12,449 bases of DNA from Bacteroidales bacterium (lineage in GTDB: Bacteria; Bacteroidota; Bacteroidia; Bacteroidales; F082), in NCBI GenBank assembly GCA_900771045.1, contig CAAGMM010000315.1, positions 1-12,449 of the forward strand, given 5' to 3'. The first letter of the stretch is position 1. Every line of letters begins with the position of its first letter. Under the pieces are notes generated by a model. That model made no database searches. It worked only from the letters and a program-made list of their open reading frames with translations, and was not told where the DNA came from. Made by a program: the position numbers and the translations under genes. Shown piece by piece: positions 1 through 5,891 of the stretch.

Positions 1-78
1 GCCTTTTGGGTAGTGTTTTCCGCCTTTTGGGTAGTGTTTTCCGCCTTTTGGGTAGTGTTTTCCGCCTTTTGGGTAGTG
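1..78. repeat. 21-bp tandem repeat, about 3.7 copies, inside a coding region
   Basis: Three perfect 21-bp units (1-21, 22-42, 43-63) are followed by a 15-base partial unit (64-78), and the array continues off the left edge. On the minus strand the array is in frame with the AlbA_2-type gene and encodes the heptapeptide TTQKAEN over and over. A 21-base unit is seven codons, so gain or loss of units changes protein length without shifting the frame. Perfect nucleotide identity between units suggests recent expansion by slippage or recombination. The total copy number cannot be seen. Confidence 0.95.
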
Positions 79-1226
79 CGCCAAATACGGGCGGTGAATT
101 GATTTCCGTCTTTATTGTCAATAAAATCAACATGACAATTTTCTGCCATAACCCTTGGAATTCCTGACCCCAAACCTCGATATGGCATAGTTTTCACGCC
201 AAAACCAGCAAGCGTTTTATTACGAATGAAAGAATTTCCAAACTTAACATCGTCAATCGTCTGATTGCCAGGCAAACAGCCGGGATTGATGATTTCAATT
301 CTGTCATCGAAAACGAGAAGGCGAATGGCTGCGGGTTTCAGCAAGTCCAAATGGACAAGCGCATTTTGAAGCAATTCCTCCAATACCACTTCCGGCACTT
401 CCAATTCACCAATCGAATTGAAAGACTGTCCTTCTTGAGAACGTTTAAGGCACGATTTCAGCCACATCATGGCCTGATCGAACATTTCGGGAATCGTTCC
501 TTCAATGTCACGGCTGTCGTGATAACTGGTTCCGGCAATCGAACTACCAAAAAACCACACCGCTTTTATAGCAAAAGAAGGACACCATTGTTGCGGATTA
601 CGCCCAAAAAACATCATGCCTGCCGTAGTTAATTGTCCGTTTTCGTCAGAAACGTGAATGTTTTTCAAGACACGGTCGGCTGGCACATCAAAAGCATTGA
701 TGTCCTTATGGTAAACCGAATCAAAAAAGCGGTCAATGGCAAGTGTATCAATATCGCGAACACTGCTTCCTTGAATTGGTTGAAGGTCAGGCTGGTAAGT
801 ACCCGATGTCTGAAAAAGCGACAGGATTTCCGAATTTTCAGTGATGCGTCTTTTATCAGCACCTTGTTTTACCCAAATCGTTCCGTCAATGGTTTTATAG
901 GGTTTGTTTTTACCTTCTTTTACAGTACAAACGACGATATGTTTTTCTTCAACACGCACGACTTCCGTTTCAATGAAAATGGTCGGCTTCACCATATCGT
1001 TGGCTGTAGTTCCCAATTCTCGCGAAGTTTCCTGCAAAGCACCATAACCAAGACCTAAAATCTCTCCAGTCTTATCATCCACGCCAATCAAAATGCTGCC
1101 GCCACGGGAATTAGCCATAGCGACCATTTCCTCCGCCATTTTCTTTGCCGTGGTAAACTCACGCTTAAACTGAACGGTGGTCGTTTCTCCGCAAAGACAT
1201 ATTTCCTTCAATTCTTCAGCATTCAT
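1..1226 (-). CDS. AlbA_2 (Schlafen-type) domain and HATPase_c_4 protein, 3' end outside window
   Basis: This is an open frame of 408 codons with no stop, starting at ATG 1226 (MNAEELKEIC) and leaving the window at base 1. Residues about 15-125 fit the AlbA_2 putative nucleic-acid-binding domain: VQFKREFTTAKKMAEEM, then ANSRGGSILIGVDD, then GTIWVKQGADKRR. A middle section LTTAGMMFFGRNPQQW follows at about 197. Residues about 280-320 fit the RecG-like HATPase_c_4 region: LEELLQNALVH, then LVFDDRIEIINPGCLP. After GLGSGIPRVM comes the TTQKAEN repeat, probably a linker before a C-terminal winged helix that lies outside. Such proteins are usually annotated as DNA-binding or ATP-binding regulators, and some are linked to defence. 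The function here is unknown. It lies next to accessory genes on the same strand. The start has no clear Shine-Dalgarno sequence. Confidence 0.85.
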   Translation of the reverse strand, partial: MNAEELKEICLCGETTTVQFKREFTTAKKMAEEMVAMANSRGGSILIGVDDKTGEILGLGYGALQETSRELGTTANDMVKPTIFIETEVVRVEEKHIVVCTVKEGKNKPYKTIDGTIWVKQGADKRRITENSEILSLFQTSGTYQPDLQPIQGSSVRDIDTLAIDRFFDSVYHKDINAFDVPADRVLKNIHVSDENGQLTTAGMMFFGRNPQQWCPSFAIKAVWFFGSSIAGTSYHDSRDIEGTIPEMFDQAMMWLKSCLKRSQEGQSFNSIGELEVPEVVLEELLQNALVHLDLLKPAAIRLLVFDDRIEIINPGCLPGNQTIDDVKFGNSFIRNKTLAGFGVKTMPYRGLGSGIPRVMAENCHVDFIDNKDGNQFTARIWRTTQKAENTTQKAENTTQKAENTTQK

Positions 1227-1277
1227 AATGATAGATTATATATCAACGTATTGAAATTCAGCAATTAAGTCAATATT

Positions 1278-1292
1278 CTCCACAGTGTGGAG
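1278..1292. promoter_or_regulatory. 15-bp palindrome upstream of the AlbA_2 gene, possible operator or short hairpin
   Basis: CTCCACAGTGTGGAG has two perfect 7-base arms around a single central base. It lies about 50 bases upstream of the AlbA_2-type start codon at 1226 and just downstream of the GIY-YIG remnant. As RNA it could form only a short stem. On the plus strand it is followed by ATTTTT, but no plus-strand gene ends here, so an operator for the gene below is as likely as a terminator. No regulator is identified. Confidence 0.35.
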
Positions 1293-1296
1293 ATTT

Positions 1297-1418
1297 TTAG
1301 CATTCCTCCATTTTATCTCTCAAATCAGACAAGGCTTTTTTCCGATTTTCACCCAGTCTTCCTTAAAACTCGGATTTGTCAGAATATAGACGTAACCTTG
1401 TGCTTCTTCCTTGACCAT
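1297..1418 (-). pseudogene. Remnant of a T5orf172-type GIY-YIG nuclease domain protein
   Basis: ATG 1418 opens a 32-codon frame reading MVKEEAQGYVYILTNPSF and then KEDWVKIGK, ending at TGA 1320-1322. This is the start of the T5orf172 / GIY-YIG-like family: the GYVYIL strand and the following WVKIGK match from memory of the family. Full members continue for well over a hundred further residues, and none of these are present here. A different frame reads ALSDLRDKMEEC and then a stop at 1297-1299, which may be the other end of a deleted gene. It lies 14 bases after the DUF cassette on the same strand. I read it as an internally deleted, non-functional remnant. A functional 32-residue peptide is unlikely. 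Confidence 0.7.
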
Positions 1419-1432
1419 AACTTTTGTTTATA

Positions 1433-1636
1433 TCACTTTCTCATTCTCATTATAATCTCATCAACGATGTAATTGTCGCCGTAAAGATATAACCCGGTTT
1501 CAGGGTCGTGCAAGTCACGGCATACCGAGGAGGTATAGAATATGTCTAACGCTTTAGAAATTGAAATGTCCAATCTTTCAGACAATCTCGTCACAATTCG
1601 TCCTATCTTGTTCCACATCAGCAAATCGCTTAACAT
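1433..1636 (-). CDS. Small protein of the DUF3791/DUF3990 cassette (67 aa)
   Basis: This 67-residue acidic-and-basic mixed, mostly helical protein begins MLSDLLMWNKIGRIVTRL and contains SKALDIFYTS and then GLYLYGDNYIVDEI. No signal peptide or membrane segment is visible. From memory, proteins of this form (W..KI.RI...L, then ALD.FY, then YIV..) accompany DUF3990 genes in gut bacteria and are sometimes annotated DUF3791. I am not certain of the family name. The gene begins 9 bases after the DUF3990 stop, so it is almost certainly in the same transcript. The start at 1636 is the only in-frame ATG that makes sense, since the ATG just upstream is in another frame and stops at once. A role as antitoxin or partner of the ADP-ribosyltransferase-like protein is inference from position only. 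Confidence 0.75.
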   Translation of the reverse strand: MLSDLLMWNKIGRIVTRLSERLDISISKALDIFYTSSVCRDLHDPETGLYLYGDNYIVDEIIMRMRK

Positions 1637-1645
1637 AGCATTGGT

Positions 1646-2131
1646 TTAAATGGTTATGATTTTCACAAAAGACAAATATTCATCAATAAGTTGCTGATTC
1701 AACAGGCAAATCTGGTTATTGGGAGCATGTTGAGCGAGCTGCCTTAATGCATACTTATCATCAATGGTTCCTGCCATGTATCCTTCTACCGTATCGATGA
1801 CGCGGTCATTAGCGACACCGCCTTCGATAACATCAAATTCTTTCCATGGCGTTTTCCCCAAACGGCTATCAACGACAAAATCAAGCCATTCTTTGTCGTA
1901 TTGTTTAAAACAAAGATAGCGGAAACAAGCAGTGACCTTTTCCAAATCCATCTCATACACATTGACAATTCCCGATTCGAGTCTTTGGCGCGAAATTCTA
2001 ACAGCCCAACGTTGGGCTTGTTCGAGAAAGTTTGTCAAGTAGAAACCTTGACCAAAGTCCAAATTCGGACGGCCGACATTGGCAAAAGGATGCTCAATTC
2101 TTTGAGTTCCTGCATGATATAAGGTAATCAT
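1646..2131 (-). CDS. DUF3990 protein, predicted ADP-ribosyltransferase fold (161 aa)
   Basis: The sequence matches the DUF3990 family, which belongs to the ADP-ribosyltransferase superfamily. It opens with MITLYHAG, then LDFGQGFYLTNFLEQAQRWA, and ends with NNQICLLNQQLIDEYLSF. By position the likely NAD-site residues are His6 in the LYHAG strand, Tyr31 in GFYLT and Gln140 in the QICL motif, which would be an H-Y-Q arrangement. The residues are seen in the sequence; the catalytic assignment is inferred. It is cytosolic, with no signal or membrane segment. Its start overlaps the stop of the upstream DUF3791 gene by four bases (ATGA), and a third small gene follows 9 bases later, so the three form one translational unit. 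This is compatible with a toxin-antitoxin or regulatory ADP-ribosylation module. No substrate can be named. Confidence 0.85.
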   Translation of the reverse strand: MITLYHAGTQRIEHPFANVGRPNLDFGQGFYLTNFLEQAQRWAVRISRQRLESGIVNVYEMDLEKVTACFRYLCFKQYDKEWLDFVVDSRLGKTPWKEFDVIEGGVANDRVIDTVEGYMAGTIDDKYALRQLAQHAPNNQICLLNQQLIDEYLSFVKIITI

Positions 2132-2382
2132 CTATGCACTACTCCTTTCTTATTTTCCCAAATTTCGAGCGTCCGTATCAAATCTTCAGTAAGATTAGCT
2201 CTGCTTTCGGTATGAAGTGTATCGTAACAATCCAATATGTAATCATCTATCATATTCACTTTCAACATTCTTTCGTATGCCGACTCTGAGGAAATCGACA
2301 AGGCGAGAGCCACCGACTCGACACACGATGCCGCAAATATGGCTTTACATTCGGTTTCCGATGGATTGTATTGATATCCCAT
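2128..2382 (-). CDS. DUF3791 domain protein, first gene of the DUF3990 cassette (84 aa)
   Basis: This 84-residue protein fits the DUF3791 family, with a helical core reading SAYERMLKVNMIDDYILDCY, then DTLHTESRANLTEDLI and a final RTLEIWENKKG. The YIL.CYDTLHTES stretch is the recognisable family signature. No catalytic motif, signal peptide or membrane segment is seen. The stop overlaps the start of the DUF3990 gene (ATGA at 2131-2128), so the two are translationally coupled. DUF3791 proteins commonly neighbour DUF3990 proteins, from memory, which suggests a partner or antitoxin function, but this is inference. No promoter motif is evident between this gene and etfA; the 87-base gap holds only a palindromic hairpin, so read-through from the metabolic operon is possible. 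Confidence 0.8.
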   Translation of the reverse strand: MGYQYNPSETECKAIFAASCVESVALALSISSESAYERMLKVNMIDDYILDCYDTLHTESRANLTEDLIRTLEIWENKKGVVHR

Positions 2383-2409
2383 AATCCATATTGTTTTTCA
2401 ATTACGCCA

Positions 2410-2453
2410 GCGACGTAGAGATGGGGACATGCCCCGTCTCTACTTCACGTCGC
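2410..2453. repeat. 44-bp palindromic hairpin after etfA, possible terminator or REP-like repeat
   Basis: The outer arms GCGACGT (2410-2416) and ACGTCGC (2447-2453) are perfect inverted repeats. They overlap or enclose an inner stem formed by GTAGAGATGGGG (2415-2426) and CCCCGTCTCTAC (2432-2443), which pair over 12 positions with one G-T wobble and a 5-base loop. It sits 17 bases past the etfA stop and 28 bases before the DUF3791 start. It has no T-run on either side, so it is not a textbook intrinsic terminator. Repeats with GTAGAGA arms of this shape are common intergenic elements in several bacterial groups (from memory). Confidence 0.65.
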
Positions 2454-2469
2454 GGACATAGAATCATGC

Positions 2470-3489
2470 TTATTTCGCGATTTCCTTCTTGAGGCGTTCC
2501 GTCAGCATTGGGACGATCTTGTGAAGGTCGCCGACGATACCGAGGTCGGCTGCGCTGAATATCGGTGCGAACTTGTCTTTGTTGATGGCGATGATGTACC
2601 CCGACTCCTCCATACCGGCGAGGTGCTGGATGGCTCCCGAGATACCGCAGGCCATATAAAGGTTCGGGCGCACTGTCTTACCCGTCTGTCCGACCTGATA
2701 AGCGTGGTCGATAACGCCCGCATCAACCATGGCGCGCGATGACGAGACCATTCCGCCAAGCACGTCGGCCAAAGCCTGGAGTTTGTCGAAACCTTCTCTG
2801 TCGTGGACTCCCCTACCGCCCGAAACCAGAATCTTGGCATCGGCGATGTCGGCGGCCTGTTTGCTGTTTTTGACAGTCTCGAGAACCTTGACTTTGAACC
2901 TGCTTGTGTCGAATTTGGCTTCAAACATCGTCACGAGGCCTTGTCTGCCGGCTTCGCGCTGACGTTTCTGCATAACGCCGGGGCGCACCGTTGACATCTG
3001 GGGACGCGTGTTCGGGCAGATGATAGTAGCCATAAGGTTGCCGCCGAAAGCCGGACGCGTGCTGCGGAACTGCTTCTCACCGGTCTTTTCGTCATCGGCG
3101 ATTTCAAGTTTGGTGCAGTCGGCAGTAAGACCGGTCCTGAGTCTTGATGCGAGACGCGGTGCGAGGTCGCGGCCTATCGTCGTCGCTCCGTAAAGTACGA
3201 TGCCCGGTTTCCTGTCCATAATGATCTGATAGACGACCTGCGAATATTGCTCCGTGAGGTAGTCCTTCAATTCGGGGCTGTCACAGACGACGACTTCGTC
3301 GGCGCCCATCTCGATGAGGCTTTGCGCCTTCTCTTTAACGCCGTATCCTGCAAGTATCGCCACGACTTTTTCGCCGAGAGCGTCTGCGAGGTCGCGGGCC
3401 TTACCTAAAAGTTCGTATGCAACGGATTGAATCTCACCGTCACGTTGTTCGGCGAACACATAAACGTTTTTATAATCTTTTATTTCCAT
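2470..3489 (-). CDS. etfA: Electron transfer flavoprotein alpha subunit
   Basis: EtfA is the FAD-carrying large subunit that, with EtfB, passes electrons to or from acyl-CoA dehydrogenase in the cytoplasm. Its 339 residues are the usual length. The C-terminal FAD-binding domain is clear: ILVSGGRGVHDREGF at about 220, SSSRAMVDAG at about 249, QVGQTGKTVRPNLYMACGIS at about 265-284, then GAIQHLAGM, and finally the IFSAADLGIVGDL segment. The N-terminal half (about 1-195) is the non-flavin alpha/beta domain, including GATTIGRDLAPRLASRL at about 101. The start lies 11 bases after the etfB stop, so bcd, etfB and etfA form a compact unit. This adjacency and the butyrate context suggest a bifurcating Bcd-Etf complex that reduces ferredoxin, but the sequence alone does not prove bifurcation. 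Confidence 0.96.
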   Translation of the reverse strand: MEIKDYKNVYVFAEQRDGEIQSVAYELLGKARDLADALGEKVVAILAGYGVKEKAQSLIEMGADEVVVCDSPELKDYLTEQYSQVVYQIIMDRKPGIVLYGATTIGRDLAPRLASRLRTGLTADCTKLEIADDEKTGEKQFRSTRPAFGGNLMATIICPNTRPQMSTVRPGVMQKRQREAGRQGLVTMFEAKFDTSRFKVKVLETVKNSKQAADIADAKILVSGGRGVHDREGFDKLQALADVLGGMVSSSRAMVDAGVIDHAYQVGQTGKTVRPNLYMACGISGAIQHLAGMEESGYIIAINKDKFAPIFSAADLGIVGDLHKIVPMLTERLKKEIAK

Positions 3490-3500
3490 AGCTATGACTT

Positions 3501-4280
3501 TTAGATAATATGTTTTTCCTTCAATTTATTGATAATCAGCTCAACGGCTTCCTCATTGGTGACTTCGTGAACCTCTCCCGGAGCCTTCATGGCCTTCGGG
3601 AACGACTGGAACACCTTTGTCGGCGAGCCTTTCAGTCCGAGTTTTTCCTCATCGACGTCAATCTTGTCGGCGCCCCACACTTCGACTTCTTTATTGTAAG
3701 CCTCCATGATACCGGAGACGCTCATATAACGAGGTTGGAAGGCGGAGGCGAGAACGGTAAGCACGCATTTACCTTCGACTTCGAGTGTCTGGACGCTGTC
3801 TTCGTTTTCCTTTTTGACGATGAGTTTGCTTCCGTTTCTTTGTGCGTCGATGACGTAAGAGACCTGTGGGAGGCCGAGATGTTCAGCCATTTCCGGGCCG
3901 ACTTGCGCCGTGTCTCCGTCGATAGCCTGACGGCCGGCGATGACGAGGTCATAATCCATAGTCTTGATCGCGCCGGCCAAAGCGTATGATGTCGCGAGGG
4001 TATCTGCTCCCGCGAACTTCCTGTCGCTCAACAGGATAGCTCTGTCAACGCCCATAGCGTAGGCTTCTCTGAGTATGACGTCGGCCTGCGGAGGCCCCAT
4101 GGTGATGACGGTGATATTCGCGCCATACTGGTCCTTCATTCTGAGGGCGAGTTCGAGTCCGCCCTTGTCGTCCGGGTTCATGATGCTCGGAACGCCGTCG
4201 CGGATAAGCGTGTTCTTTACCGGGTCGATTTTTATTTCGGTGGTGTCCGGAACCTGTTTAATACAAACTATAATATTCAT
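3501..4280 (-). CDS. etfB: Electron transfer flavoprotein beta subunit
   Basis: EtfB is the small ETF subunit. In bifurcating complexes it carries the flavin at which NADH is split between crotonyl-CoA and ferredoxin. The 259 residues show the family pattern throughout: MNIIVCIKQVPDTTEIKIDP at the start, PSIMNPDDKGGLELALRMKD, VITMGPPQADVILREAYAMG, then SDRKFAGADTLATSYALAGA, and AGRQAIDGDTAQVGPEMAEH at about 115-135. The last two stretches are typical of EtfB proteins paired with butyryl-CoA dehydrogenase in anaerobes. It lies 12 bases after bcd and is preceded by a strong Shine-Dalgarno sequence that overlaps the bcd stop codon. There are no odd features. Confidence 0.96.
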   Translation of the reverse strand: MNIIVCIKQVPDTTEIKIDPVKNTLIRDGVPSIMNPDDKGGLELALRMKDQYGANITVITMGPPQADVILREAYAMGVDRAILLSDRKFAGADTLATSYALAGAIKTMDYDLVIAGRQAIDGDTAQVGPEMAEHLGLPQVSYVIDAQRNGSKLIVKKENEDSVQTLEVEGKCVLTVLASAFQPRYMSVSGIMEAYNKEVEVWGADKIDVDEEKLGLKGSPTKVFQSFPKAMKAPGEVHEVTNEEAVELIINKLKEKHII

Positions 4281-4287
4281 AAATCTT

Positions 4288-4294
4288 CCCTCCT
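4288..4294 (-). promoter_or_regulatory. Strong Shine-Dalgarno site for etfB overlapping the bcd stop
   Basis: On the minus strand AGGAGGG ends 7 bases before the etfB ATG, and its first bases are part of the bcd stop codon TAG. It stands out because the other starts in this window have A/T-rich leaders without an anti-16S match, as is usual in Bacteroidota. It may keep EtfB synthesis high relative to Bcd. Confidence 0.75.
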
Positions 4295-5432
4295 ATTTGA
4301 ATAACTGACCTGCAATAACCATTCTCTGGACTTCCGAAGTGCCTTCGTAAATCTCGGTAATCTTAGCGTCGCGCATCATACGCTCGACGGGATATTCGCG
4401 TGTATATCCGTAGCCTCCGTGGAACTGGACGGCCTTCGTCGTCACCTCCATTGCCGTCTCGGCGGCGAAAAGCTTCGCCATAGCGGCGTCGGCGGTGTAA
4501 GGAAGTCCCTTATCCTTCTTCCAAGCCGCACTGCGGACGAGGAGGCGGGCTGCTTCGACCTTAGTCTTGAGGTCGGCCATTTGGAACTGCGTGTTCTGGA
4601 AAGCCGAGATGCTTCTTCCGAACTGTTTGCGTTCCTTAGTGTATTTGACTGTCTCGTCCATTGCGCCCTGGGCTATGCCGAGAGCCTGCGAAGCAATACC
4701 GATACGACCGCCGTCGAGGGTCTTCATAGCGATGCTGAAGCCTTTTCCGAGAGGTCCGAGGAGGTTTTCCTTCGGCACTTCGCAGTTTTCAAAAATAAGC
4801 TCGCATGTGGCCGAACCGCGGATACCCATCTTCAGTTCCTTCTTCCCGATGGTGAATCCCTTGAATCCCTTTTCGACGATGAAAGCCGATATTCCTTTGG
4901 TTCCCAACGACTTATCCGTCATCGCCATAACGATGAAGACGTTTGCGTAAGCGGCGTTGGTGATAAAGATCTTGCTTCCGTTGAGGATCCATTTGTCGCC
5001 GGCATCGACGGCCGTGGTCTGCTGCATAGCCGCGTCGGTTCCGGCGTTGGGCTCGGTAAGTCCGAATGCGCCGATCCATTCGCCTGACGCGAGTTTCGGC
5101 AGGTATTTCATCTTCTGTTCCTCTGTGCCGTGCTCAAGAATAGGAGACATGCACAACGAGGTGTGAGCCGAGACGATGACGCCTGTCGTGGCACATACTC
5201 TCGAGAGTTCTTCGACAGCCATGATATACATCTGGACTGTTCCGCCGGCACCGCCGTACTGTTTCGGCACCGGAATACCCATCAGCCCGAGTTTCGCCAT
5301 CTTTCTGACGGTCTCTTCAGGGAAGCGTTCCTGTTCGTCAACTTCGGCGGCCAAGGGCTTGACTTCGTTCTCCGCAAACGAGCGAATCATCTGCAAGAAG
5401 AGTTCTTCTGTCTTTGAATAACTGAAATCCAT
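4293..5432 (-). CDS. bcd: Short-chain acyl-CoA (butyryl-CoA) dehydrogenase
   Basis: This FAD enzyme reduces crotonyl-CoA to butyryl-CoA in the fermentative direction, using electrons from EtfAB. The 379 residues match the acyl-CoA dehydrogenase family. The N-terminal helical domain holds PVPKQYGGAGGTVQMYI at about 54. The middle strand domain carries the signature GAFGLTEPNAGTD at about 138. The C-terminal helical domain includes RKQFGRSISAFQNTQFQMAD and QFHGGYGYTREYPVERMMRD. The active-site glutamate is Glu363 in EIYEGTSEVQR, the position used by short- and medium-chain enzymes. Butyryl-CoA is inferred as substrate from the neighbouring etfB, etfA, hbd and crotonase genes. The leader immediately before the start contains a run of 11 A's on the coding strand. 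Upstream it abuts the four-helix-bundle element. Confidence 0.95.
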   Translation of the reverse strand: MDFSYSKTEELFLQMIRSFAENEVKPLAAEVDEQERFPEETVRKMAKLGLMGIPVPKQYGGAGGTVQMYIMAVEELSRVCATTGVIVSAHTSLCMSPILEHGTEEQKMKYLPKLASGEWIGAFGLTEPNAGTDAAMQQTTAVDAGDKWILNGSKIFITNAAYANVFIVMAMTDKSLGTKGISAFIVEKGFKGFTIGKKELKMGIRGSATCELIFENCEVPKENLLGPLGKGFSIAMKTLDGGRIGIASQALGIAQGAMDETVKYTKERKQFGRSISAFQNTQFQMADLKTKVEAARLLVRSAAWKKDKGLPYTADAAMAKLFAAETAMEVTTKAVQFHGGYGYTREYPVERMMRDAKITEIYEGTSEVQRMVIAGQLFK

Positions 5433-5445
5433 GATTTTTTTTTTT

Positions 5446-5480
5446 AGAATATAGAAGTTAGAATATAGAAGTTAGAATAG
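5446..5480 (+). repeat. Right-hand 35-bp inverted repeat of the four-helix element
   Basis: This block, read on the plus strand, is built from AGAATATAGAAGTT units. It matches the reverse complement of 5851-5885 at 29 of 35 positions by direct comparison. In a minus-strand transcript it is the 3' arm of a long stem. It ends 13 bases before the bcd start codon. Confidence 0.9.
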
Positions 5481-5482
5481 AA

Positions 5483-5854
5483 TTAAGAATTTTTAGAAGA
5501 CTGCACCTTTTTCATATAAGATTGAAGAAGTTTTCCGATTTCATCTGACAATGAATCAAGAACTTTTTCTTATTCTTTTGAAATAAATTCCAAATCTCTT
5601 GACAGAACAATGTAATATTCACATTCTTCCAAAGAGCCTTGAGAAATATTAAAGAATTTCAACTTATCTGCTAAAGATTTTTTTGCATATCCTTCGGCAA
5701 TGTTTCCCGCAATTGAGACTGCGGCTCTTTTGAACTGGGATGTCAATCCGTACATTTCGTCTTTTGGGAAAGACTGCGCGAATTTATAGACATTCAAGAC
5801 AAACGAGTGCGTTTTTTGCCAAATGATAAGATCCTTAAAAGACCGAGTCGCCAT
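5483..5854 (-). pseudogene. Four-helix-bundle protein (23S rRNA IVP / S23 family) with premature stop
   Basis: ATG 5854 opens MATRSFKDLIIWQKTHSFVL, and the protein continues with FPKDEMYGLTSQFKRAAVSI, AGNIAEGYAKKS and GSLEECEYYIVLSRDL. These are hallmarks of the S23 / four-helix-bundle family, which is related to the Avd protein of diversity-generating retroelements. The frame stops at TAA 5570-5572 after 94 residues. The same frame then continues EKVLDSLSDEIGKLLQSYMK and KKVQSSKNS up to TAA at 5483-5485, which looks like the missing fourth helix and would restore a usual length of about 120 residues. A single-base nonsense change explains this best. Read-through or a functional 94-residue form cannot be excluded. 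The start codon lies inside the left inverted repeat, which would hide it in an RNA stem. Co-oriented with hbd and bcd. Confidence 0.8.
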
Positions 5855-5885
5855 TCTAACTTCTAACTTCTATCTTCTAACTTCT
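5851..5885 (-). repeat. Left-hand 35-bp inverted repeat of the four-helix element
   Basis: On the minus strand it is a run of TTAGAAG-like units ending in AGAATGG, which supplies the start codon of the four-helix gene. It is the partner of 5446-5480 (29 of 35 positions matching) and begins 6 bases after the hbd stop. Confidence 0.9.
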
Positions 5886-5891
5886 TGTTTA

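Larger units (their letters stand above)
5446..5885 (-). mobile_element. 440-bp four-helix-bundle (IVP-type) element bounded by inverted repeats
   Basis: The element fills almost exactly the gap between the hbd stop (5892) and the bcd start (5432). Two 35-bp imperfect inverted repeats rich in TAGAAGT form its ends, and the gene inside is of the 23S rRNA intervening-sequence protein type. Known intervening sequences in 23S rRNA are also closed by complementary ends and may encode such a protein. Here the same architecture sits inside a protein-coding operon. No transposase is present and no target duplication is evident, so mobility is inferred from architecture and position only. Confidence 0.55.

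Noticed and set aside
351..1058. Two plus-strand open frames of 93 and 141 codons
   Set aside because: They lie opposite the continuous AlbA_2-type reading frame, which has clear family motifs. Their translations show no recognisable domain.
1287..1472. Plus-strand open frame of 61 codons rich in Phe, Leu and Ile, resembling a membrane peptide
   Set aside because: It overlaps the GIY-YIG remnant and the end of the 67-codon gene on the other strand. The hydrophobic look follows from A/T-rich antisense sequence.
3510..3989. Plus-strand open frame of 159 codons
   Set aside because: It is antisense to etfB, whose family match covers the whole stretch.
4419..5087. Plus-strand open frame of 222 codons
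   Set aside because: It is antisense to bcd. Long antisense frames are expected opposite G/C-rich third positions, and the translation has no family features.
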